Shown one piece after another: positions 58,341-64,000 of a stretch of DNA of 64,000 nt. The number at the start of each line of letters is the position of its first letter. Position 1 is the stretch's first letter. The stretch lies in the NCBI RefSeq assembly GCF_046299575.1, contig NZ_JBKBHX010000003.1, positions 186,001 through 250,000 of the forward strand. The letters are read 5' to 3'. Position numbers and translations under genes: made by a program. Under the pieces are notes generated by a model, which was not told the DNA's origin, did not search any database, and saw only the letters and a program-made list of their open reading frames with translations. Source of the stretch: Thermaurantimonas sp046299575 (lineage in GTDB: Bacteria > Bacteroidota > Bacteroidia > Flavobacteriales > Schleiferiaceae).

Positions 58341-59237
58341 TCAAAGCTTTTCAACCAGGTCTTTGTATAACGCCCTCACAATGCCGTCAGCGAGACCGAG
58401 CTGCGGCACATAAATGCGATCAGCCCCTGCCCAGCGCATTACACTTAAATAAATCCGGCACGCATGAGTGATTACATCCGCGCGATCGGGATTTAAATCC
58501 AATTTTAAAATCAATTCCTCTTTTGTAAACTTTTGTAAATAGTCGAATGTGCTTTCCAAATATTCTCGCGTCAAAGGCACACCTTGGGCTTTACCACTCA
58601 TTTTAAAAATTTTGTTGATGTTGCCTCCGCTACCAATCATCACCACATCTCCAATGCCTTGGGTATGCTCACGAAGCCAATGTTTTAAGACATTCCAATC
58701 ATCTTCTTTTACCAGTCCGTTTAGCAAACGCACAGTACCTACGTTAAACGAACGAGAGGCAGTTACTATACCTCTCTGAATGAGTGTGAGTTCGGTACTA
58801 CCACCCCCTACATCGATGTAGAGCACGTTGGGCTCCTGTTCGGTGAGTTTGGTAAGAAATTCGTTGTTTTTAATTAGTCGTGCTTCTTCTTCGCCAGAGA
58901 TGATTTCTATCCGAATCCCGGTCTCTTTTTTCACTTTTTCGATCACCTCTTGTCCGTTGGCGGCATCGCGCATAGCTGCTGTAGCACATGCTCTATATGC
59001 CGATACTTCATTTACCTCCATCAGATATTTGAAGGCTAGCATGCCGGCAATGATCTTTTTTTCTGTTTTTTTTGAAATGGATTTTTTTACAAACGAGTCG
59101 CTGCCAAGCCTTATAGGTAGCCTGGTAAGGGAGCTTTTTTTGAAATAGGTTTCTTTTTGGGTTTTAATAATATTGGCAATGAGTAATCGGATGGAGTTAG
59201 AACCGATGTCAATAGCCGCCAGGTGCTTAATGATCAT
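58341..59237 (-). CDS. Ppx/GppA-family exopolyphosphatase/phosphatase
   Basis: A 298-residue ASKHA-fold phosphatase. Motifs: AAIDIGSNSIRLLIANI, the long helix region YRACATAAMRDAANGQEVIEKVKKETGIRIEIISGEEEARLIK, and the second nucleotide loop VLYIDVGGGSTELTLIQRG, then MIGSGGNINKIFK. It is the short one-domain form without the HD-like C-terminal domain of E. coli Ppx/GppA. It would hydrolyse polyphosphate or pppGpp; which one cannot be told. A TATTTTTG core lies 22 bp upstream. Confidence 0.9.
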   Translation of the reverse strand: MIIKHLAAIDIGSNSIRLLIANIIKTQKETYFKKSSLTRLPIRLGSDSFVKKSISKKTEKKIIAGMLAFKYLMEVNEVSAYRACATAAMRDAANGQEVIEKVKKETGIRIEIISGEEEARLIKNNEFLTKLTEQEPNVLYIDVGGGSTELTLIQRGIVTASRSFNVGTVRLLNGLVKEDDWNVLKHWLREHTQGIGDVVMIGSGGNINKIFKMSGKAQGVPLTREYLESTFDYLQKFTKEELILKLDLNPDRADVITHACRIYLSVMRWAGADRIYVPQLGLADGIVRALYKDLVEKL

Positions 59238-59258
59238 TAATGTAAAATTTTAATTCTT

Positions 59259-59266
59259 CAAAAATA
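59259..59266 (-). promoter_or_regulatory. Promoter -7 element of the ppx/gppA gene
   Basis: Minus-strand TATTTTTG (exact TAnnTTTG), 22 bp upstream of the ATG. An ACTTTG lies only 12 bp further upstream, so the -33 half is not at consensus spacing. Confidence 0.45.
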
Positions 59267-59300
59267 CTCCCATACGCACAAAGTGACTATGTACTAAACA

Positions 59301-61022
59301 TCAGGAATGTAGCGCGATATCTTCTACCCTGAGCTGAATACGGCGCTCGTTCCGAAAATCATTAAACTCGACGCGATACATTACATCTACAGCTGATGCG
59401 CTTCGTATTTGTTCAAAATAATGCCCTTTCGAAAACCATACGGCTTCCTTAGTCGTATTAGTCATTTCTTCGTGCAGGTGCAAACGAATGTGGCTTTGAT
59501 CGGCCCCCATCAGCCGGCTACTTTCCAATACTTTTAATTTTCTGGAGACAAACAAAGGCGTTGGATTACCATAGCCGGTGGGCTGTAAGTGCTTAGTGGA
59601 GAGGCGGGTAAATTTCTCGTCGATCTGTGCTAAGCGTATTACTGCTTCAGCTACCAGAGTCCGTTGGCGGTCATCTATGGTCGAAAGGCTTTTGACCTGA
59701 TGGTTAAATTCAGAAAAGAATTCTTCAAATTTCTCTGGGAGTACCGTGACGCCAGCAGCCTGGCGATGGCCACCATACTGATAAATATGTTGTTCGCATC
59801 TCTCTAATACATTGTAAATATCTACTGTCGGGGTGCTACGTGCACTGCCCACAAGCTTGCCTTGACTTTCAGTAAATACAATGGCTGGTCTATAAAATTC
59901 CTCAACGAGACGTGCAGCCACAATTCCAAGTACACCTTTTAACCAATCTTTCCCATAAAGAGCTATGGCGTAATTATACCGCTCTGGATTGGATTTTACC
60001 ATTGAAATGGCCTCATTGGCTGTAAGGTCTTGAATGGATTTTCGCTCTGCATTCAAGCTTTCAATTTGGTTGGCAATTTCTGTAGCTTTATTAAGGTCAT
60101 CAGTGGTAAGCAATTCAAGGGCTACATTGGCATGATCTATTCTGCCGGCTGCATTGATGCGCGGCCCGATAATGAACCCAACGTGATACGATGTGATAGG
60201 TCCAGTGATTCCGGCTGATTTTATCAAGGCTGCCAGACCCAGAGTAGGTTTGCTGTTGAGCACTTGCAATCCCATCATCATCAGGATGCGGTTTTCATCA
60301 GTAAGCGGAACCATATCGGCCCCAATGCTTAAGGCCACTAAGTCAAGTAAGTCGTAGAGTTGACCTTTGTCAATGCAAAATCGATCAGCCAGTGCACAAG
60401 CTAACTTGAAAGCTACAGCACATGCAGAAAGCTCTTTGTATGGATATGGGCAGTCAGGTCTTTTAGCATCGACTACTGCCACTGCATCAGGAAAGGTATG
60501 CCCTGGTGTATGGTGATCGATGACAATCAAATGCATGCCCAGATGACGAATTTCCTTAGCCAGCTCTACGGATTTGATGCCACAGTCGAGGGTTACTATG
60601 GTGTGGACGCCCGATAACTTAGCGTATTGAACACCTCTAAGGGTAAGCCCATAGCCTTCGGTATAACGGTCTGGGATATACGTGATAAAGTTGGGATAAA
60701 ACGAACGGAAAAAGCGGCTCATCAAAGCCACTGAGGTGGTGCCATCTACATCATAATCGCCGTAAAACATGATTTTTTCACCGCGTTGAACCGCGAGAGC
60801 CAGGTGCTCCACAGCTTCATCCATATCGCGAAAAAGCATCGGATCGTATAAATCATCATAGCTTGGTTTAAAGAATCGTCGCGCTTGTTCGAAGGTAGTG
60901 ACGCCCCTGCTGAAGAGTAGAGCTGTGTATTCGGGTTCGAAGTTGAGGGCTCGACTGAGCTGGTGTATTTCTTCTGTAATTTCTTGATTTCGTATAACCC
61001 AAAGGGCGTTTTGAAGGCTCAT
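59301..61022 (-). CDS. recJ: Single-stranded-DNA-specific exonuclease RecJ
   Basis: A 573-residue DHH-family 5'-3' exonuclease for recombination and mismatch repair. Motifs: FYGDYDVDGTTSVALM (residues 87-101; metal-binding Asp89, Asp91, Asp93), TLDCGIK, VIDHH (Asp169-His170-His171), FIIGPRINAAGRIDHANVAL, and the DHHA1 region YQYGGHRQAAGVTV. A C-terminal OB-like domain follows. The start overlaps dprA by 4 bp. recJ with dprA in one operon suggests a shared role in handling incoming or broken single-stranded DNA. Confidence 0.96.
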   Translation of the reverse strand: MSLQNALWVIRNQEITEEIHQLSRALNFEPEYTALLFSRGVTTFEQARRFFKPSYDDLYDPMLFRDMDEAVEHLALAVQRGEKIMFYGDYDVDGTTSVALMSRFFRSFYPNFITYIPDRYTEGYGLTLRGVQYAKLSGVHTIVTLDCGIKSVELAKEIRHLGMHLIVIDHHTPGHTFPDAVAVVDAKRPDCPYPYKELSACAVAFKLACALADRFCIDKGQLYDLLDLVALSIGADMVPLTDENRILMMMGLQVLNSKPTLGLAALIKSAGITGPITSYHVGFIIGPRINAAGRIDHANVALELLTTDDLNKATEIANQIESLNAERKSIQDLTANEAISMVKSNPERYNYAIALYGKDWLKGVLGIVAARLVEEFYRPAIVFTESQGKLVGSARSTPTVDIYNVLERCEQHIYQYGGHRQAAGVTVLPEKFEEFFSEFNHQVKSLSTIDDRQRTLVAEAVIRLAQIDEKFTRLSTKHLQPTGYGNPTPLFVSRKLKVLESSRLMGADQSHIRLHLHEEMTNTTKEAVWFSKGHYFEQIRSASAVDVMYRVEFNDFRNERRIQLRVEDIALHS

Positions 61023-62140
61023 AATGCTTGATACATTTTACCTGGCAATCCAATGATTGCACCTTTTATCTCTAATTCAGTAAGAATTGGAATAAGCTGC
61101 GAAATGGGTAAGTCGGCAGCATCGCGAAGTTGTTCAATATGAATTTTATCGGCCTTGCGCACGATGTCAAAAAGGCGTTGTTCGACTTCAGTAAGTTCTG
61201 GAAATAGGTTGGTTTGAACTACTCTGACTCTTTCCTGTTGACCATGTTCATCCCATTGCAGCTTTTGCAGAAGGTCATCTACTTTGGTATACATGTAAGC
61301 TTTTCCTGAGTTGATTAAAGCATTGGCTCCTTCTGAATAAGTATCTCCAATGCGACCGGGCACTGCAAACACATCGCGTTTAAAATTCCTCGCAAAATCT
61401 GCAGTGATCAATGCCCCACCCGTCTCAGCGGCTTCTACTACAATGATGACATCGCTCATTCCGGCTACAATGCGATTGCGCACCGGAAAATTCTCTTTGT
61501 CAGGTTTTACACCTCTGAAATACTCTGACACAATTCCGCCGTTTTCGGCCATTCGATTGGCCACTGCAGTATGCGAGGGCGGATAGATGCGATCTAATCC
61601 ATGCGCTACCACAGCTACAGTGGGTATCTCAGCTTCGAGGGCTGCTTTGTGCGCAGCTATATCGATACCATAGGCTAAGCCGCTAACAATACAAACATTA
61701 AATGGCTTGAGATCTTCTACAATTTTTTTGGTCACATTCACACCGTAGGCAGTAGCCTTTCGGGTACCCACGATAGCCACCATTCGATGATTGTTTAAAT
61801 GGATATTGCCTTTTACAAAAAGTATTGCAGGTGAAACAGATAAAGCCTTGAGCTTTTCTGGAAATTCACTGGAGTAAAATGGCAAAACGCGGATGCTGTT
61901 TTTTTGAAGAAATTCCCACTCTTTGTCGATTGTCTTTCTTTCAACCTGAATGAATTCTTTGATTCGGTTTGCTAGCGTTTCCCCGATTCCGGGTGTACGA
62001 GCCAAATTTTTTACAGAAGCTTTAAAAATTCCTACTGCTGTCTTGTGATACGAAATAAGTGTTTTCGAGAGTGTATTACCAATGCCCGGCACCAGCTGCA
62101 AGGCTAAAAAGTGGTAAAGTTCCTCTTCGCTTAGTGTCAT
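61019..62140 (-). CDS. dprA: DNA-processing protein DprA
   Basis: A 373-residue DprA (Smf), which loads RecA on single-stranded DNA during natural transformation. ATG 62140 (MTLSEEELYHFLALQLVPGIGNTLSKTLISYH) overlaps the SDR stop; the earlier in-frame start lies within that gene. An N-terminal helix-hairpin-helix region, the Rossmann-like core (HRMVAIVGTRKATAYGVNVTKKIVEDL, IVSGLAYGIDIAAHKAALEAEIPTVAVVAHGLDRIYPP, FPVRNRIVAGMSDVIIVVEA, GRIGDTYSEGANALI) and a C-terminal winged helix (LTEVEQRLFDIVRKADKIHIEQLRDAADLPISQLIPIL) are visible. Confidence 0.95.
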   Translation of the reverse strand: MTLSEEELYHFLALQLVPGIGNTLSKTLISYHKTAVGIFKASVKNLARTPGIGETLANRIKEFIQVERKTIDKEWEFLQKNSIRVLPFYSSEFPEKLKALSVSPAILFVKGNIHLNNHRMVAIVGTRKATAYGVNVTKKIVEDLKPFNVCIVSGLAYGIDIAAHKAALEAEIPTVAVVAHGLDRIYPPSHTAVANRMAENGGIVSEYFRGVKPDKENFPVRNRIVAGMSDVIIVVEAAETGGALITADFARNFKRDVFAVPGRIGDTYSEGANALINSGKAYMYTKVDDLLQKLQWDEHGQQERVRVVQTNLFPELTEVEQRLFDIVRKADKIHIEQLRDAADLPISQLIPILTELEIKGAIIGLPGKMYQAL

Positions 62141-62901
62141 ACGTGGTTGCGATTGATCAGGGTAGAAGTTGCCTGAGTCGTAGGCGTAAGCACAATATCG
62201 TGAATGCACACATGCTGGGGCTGATGAATTACAAAGGCGATGCATTCGGCTATATCTTCGGCAGTAAGCGGTTGTATGCCGTGATACACAGCCTTGGCTC
62301 TATCCAAATTTCCTTCAAAGCGAACAATGGAAAACTCCGTCTCGGCTAAGCCTGGAGAAATCTGACTGACGCGTATGCCAAATTTGAACAGATCTTGTCG
62401 CATTCCTTTGGTAATGGCCTCAACAGCATGCTTCGTTGCACAGTACACATGGCCTCCGGGGTACACCTCTTTTCCGGCTAAGGAACCAATATTGACGATA
62501 TGCCCTCTACCAGCCTCTACCATGTAGGCAGCAGCTGCCCTGCCCATGTACAACAGGCCTTTGATGTTTGTGTCGATCATCTGATTCCAGTGATCGGGAT
62601 TTGCCTGATCAAATCGATCCAAGCCAAGGGCCAATCCGGCGTTGTTGACTAGTACGTCTGGGGCACCAAGCAGTTCAAAAGCCCTTTTCGTTTGCCTGTT
62701 TACCTCCTGAGCATCGCGCACATCGAGTACAAAAACTTCTGTTATTGATCCCAACGCTTTACATTGCCGGGCTATATATTCGAGTTTCTCATTTCTACGA
62801 GCAAAAAGGGCTAAAGTATGGCCTTCTTTTGCCATCCTAAGGGCAGTGGCAGCACCAAAACCTGCACTTGCGCCGGTAATCCAAATAATTTTTTTACTCA
62901 T
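62137..62901 (-). CDS. Short-chain dehydrogenase/reductase (YdfG-like)
   Basis: A 254-residue classical SDR. Cofactor site TGASAGFG (residues 9-16), followed by FARRNEKL, which suggests NADPH; NNAG at 86-89; active site Ser140, Tyr153, Lys157 (NIGSLAGKEVYPGGHVYCATKHAV). The closest type by feel is the E. coli YdfG group (NADP-dependent hydroxy-acid/serine dehydrogenases), with VRDAQEV and SPGLAETEFSIVRFEGNLDRA. The substrate is not determined. It overlaps dprA by 4 bp and lies 4 bp after the conserved hypothetical gene. Confidence 0.9.
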   Translation of the reverse strand: MSKKIIWITGASAGFGAATALRMAKEGHTLALFARRNEKLEYIARQCKALGSITEVFVLDVRDAQEVNRQTKRAFELLGAPDVLVNNAGLALGLDRFDQANPDHWNQMIDTNIKGLLYMGRAAAAYMVEAGRGHIVNIGSLAGKEVYPGGHVYCATKHAVEAITKGMRQDLFKFGIRVSQISPGLAETEFSIVRFEGNLDRAKAVYHGIQPLTAEDIAECIAFVIHQPQHVCIHDIVLTPTTQATSTLINRNHV

Positions 62902-62905
62902 ACGA

Positions 62906-63259
62906 TTAAATCACTCCCAATTCTTCAAAATAGTGAATTACGGCCTCCTTCATAAGCCAGCTCTGTTCACCAGGCTTTAGGTATGGTAAGGACTGAATGA
63001 GCCTGTAGTGTGGCCAACCGTCGGCATCTATACCTTCAAACGCATAATAACCATAAGGCTCCAAGACTCTGCAAATGGCTATGTGCATTAGATTTATCTT
63101 TTCGTCTTTTTTAAACTTTTGGTATCCTTTGCCGAGCTCTTGTACCCCGATTAAAAAGAGAATACCGTCTAAATCAATATCTTCACCCTGACTAAAGGTA
63201 TGGCTGAGTTCCTTGACCAGTCGGTTCCATTTTTCGCGCATTACATCACGGTCTGTCAT
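62906..63259 (-). CDS. Conserved hypothetical protein
   Basis: A 117-residue cytoplasmic protein when started at ATG 63259 (MTDRDVMREKWNRLVKELSHTF). The in-frame start at 63298 lies upstream of an exact TATTTTTG promoter core (63267-63274), so the downstream start is preferred; the message would be nearly leaderless. The centre LDGILFLIGVQELGKGYQKFKKDEKINLMHIAICRVLEPYGYY is strikingly well ordered and looks like a family I have seen only in Bacteroidota, without known function. It heads the operon hypothetical-SDR-dprA-recJ. Confidence 0.72.
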   Translation of the reverse strand: MTDRDVMREKWNRLVKELSHTFSQGEDIDLDGILFLIGVQELGKGYQKFKKDEKINLMHIAICRVLEPYGYYAFEGIDADGWPHYRLIQSLPYLKPGEQSWLMKEAVIHYFEELGVI

Positions 63260-63266
63260 ATTTGTA

Positions 63267-63274
63267 CAAAAATA
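63267..63274 (-). promoter_or_regulatory. Promoter -7 element of the hypothetical-SDR-dprA-recJ operon
   Basis: Minus-strand TATTTTTG (exact TAnnTTTG). The predicted start is at about 63260, practically at the ATG at 63259, so translation would begin near the 5' end. A TTTTG occurs 23 bp upstream, 4 bp more than consensus. Confidence 0.5.
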
Positions 63275-63310
63275 CTTACGTGCATCCTTTAATTCCACAA
63301 AACTATGTGT

Positions 63311-64000
63311 CTAAAATGCTTTTTGAATGGTTAATACCATTGATTGGGTATAGGCCCGAATGGCAGGTAGAAGGGAAGCTATTATTCCTGTTATCAGGGC
63401 CAAAAGCATCAAAAAAGCATCATCAGCCGATAAACCATATTCAAAACTGTACCGGAAGGCATTGACAGCATAATCGCTTAGCAACTTTTGACCTATTTTG
63501 GCTAAAGCAACTCCTAAAAATCCACCCACAAGGGAGATAATTAGTCCTTCACTCAATATCAAACCGAAAATTCCAATGGGTCGATAACCTAAAACTCTTA
63601 AAAGCGACAACTCATGTACTCGACTGCTAAGTGACTGAAATAGAGAAAATACTAAACTGACTACAGAGAGAGCAATCAGCACCAAAGCAATCCAATTAAC
63701 AATTTCAACTCCAATACCTATTAGATTGAATACTCTGTTGATTTCAATAGCCGGCAGAGCTGCCTGCATGCTGCTGTTTTGATTGATAAGCCTGGGCAAA
63801 GAAAAGTTTGCCATTGGTCCAGTGAATTTTATGAGAGCCAAAGTGATTTCTTTAAGCTCATCTTCTTCTGCATGGTCGTTTGAATGCTCCTGATGTACCT
63901 CCCACACACTTTCAAGGGAAGTAAAAATCAACTGATCAGCTACTGTACCAGTATTTTTAAATATTCCGACAATTTTGTAAGGATGATGATGGGCATCGTC
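63311..64000 (-). CDS. FtsX/MacB-type ABC transporter permease, C-terminal part
   Basis: The C-terminal 230 codons of an FtsX-like permease; the frame stays open to the right edge, so the N-terminal part lies outside. The visible part starts in the periplasmic MacB-core domain (HPYKIVGIFKNTGTVADQLIFTSLESVWEVHQEHSNDHAEEDE). It has the last three membrane helices (IVNWIALVLIALSVVSLVFSLFQSL; PIGIFGLILSEGLIISLVGGFLGVALAKI; DDAFLMLLALITGIIASLLPAIRAYTQS). The His- and acid-rich stretch could bind metal. The LRVLGYRPIGIFGLILSEG motif is typical of lipoprotein-release and macrolide-export permeases. The partner ATPase would lie outside the window. Confidence 0.88.
   Translation of the reverse strand, partial: DDAHHHPYKIVGIFKNTGTVADQLIFTSLESVWEVHQEHSNDHAEEDELKEITLALIKFTGPMANFSLPRLINQNSSMQAALPAIEINRVFNLIGIGVEIVNWIALVLIALSVVSLVFSLFQSLSSRVHELSLLRVLGYRPIGIFGLILSEGLIISLVGGFLGVALAKIGQKLLSDYAVNAFRYSFEYGLSADDAFLMLLALITGIIASLLPAIRAYTQSMVLTIQKAF

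Overview
The window is ordinary chromosome from a member of the Bacteroidota. The evidence is the gene content and arrangement (a dcw cluster without murF or ddl, a coaX-OMP-TPR-lptC-CNNM-ppiD operon, an exbB-exbD-exbD operon, MenF/MenD, a thiamine-regulated TonB-dependent receptor), almost no Shine-Dalgarno sequences, and repeated promoter cores of the Bacteroidota type TAnnTTTG, two of them with the -33 half at exactly 19 bp. Family or genus cannot be fixed by eye; a Flavobacteriales- or Cytophagales-like lineage is plausible. No phage, complete insertion sequence, CRISPR array or defence island was seen.

Layout. 1-5.3 kb: the 3' end of cysS, yidD, then a leftward run of nucleoside phosphorylase, exported hydrolase, beta-barrel protein and lipoprotein. 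5.3-8.6 kb: rplM-rpsI-rpsB-tsf, with a folded leader before rpsB and a hairpin between rpsB and tsf. 8.8-13.5 kb, leftward: exbD, exbD, a small 3-TM protein, exbB, tRNA-Ser(GGA), ansA, tatD, a lipoprotein. 13.5-17.1 kb: a LuxE-family gene (rightward) and a TPR histidine kinase/NarL-type regulator pair (leftward). 17.2-25.7 kb, rightward: TPP riboswitch and outer-membrane receptor, queD, fabD, an enoyl-CoA hydratase-family gene, menF, menD and a flippase-like membrane protein. 25.7-33.1 kb, leftward: a lone DppB-type permease, DoxX/thioredoxin-like protein, DUF1599 protein, small membrane protein, a patatin-Omp85 protein and uvrC. 33.1-33.7 kb: a gene-free gap with decayed sequence. 33.7-49.2 kb: the complete dcw cluster mraZ-rsmH-ftsL-ftsI-murE-mraY-murD-ftsW-murG-murC-ftsQ-ftsA-ftsZ. 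49.3-50.3 kb: trxB. 50.4-58.2 kb, leftward: an envelope operon from coaX to ppiD. 58.2-64 kb: tRNA-Phe, then leftward ppx/gppA, recJ, dprA, an SDR gene, a conserved hypothetical gene, and the C-terminal part of an FtsX-type permease cut by the window edge.

How it works together. Translation (cysS, r-proteins, EF-Ts, two tRNAs), peptidoglycan synthesis and division (dcw), LPS export and outer-membrane protein folding (lptC, ppiD), TonB energisation (exbB/D) and thiamine uptake (riboswitch plus receptor) dominate. The most interesting items are regulatory: (i) a strongly paired leader before rpsB with a mutually exclusive second hairpin, a candidate S2 autoregulatory RNA; (ii) the TPP riboswitch, whose downstream hairpin loop can pair with an aptamer arm; (iii) two 10-bp-spaced MraZ-box-like repeats directly upstream of the mraZ promoter core; (iv) face-to-face promoters for tRNA-Phe and coaX within about 50 bp. 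No clearly new multi-gene system was found; the rpsB leader is the best candidate for something undescribed.
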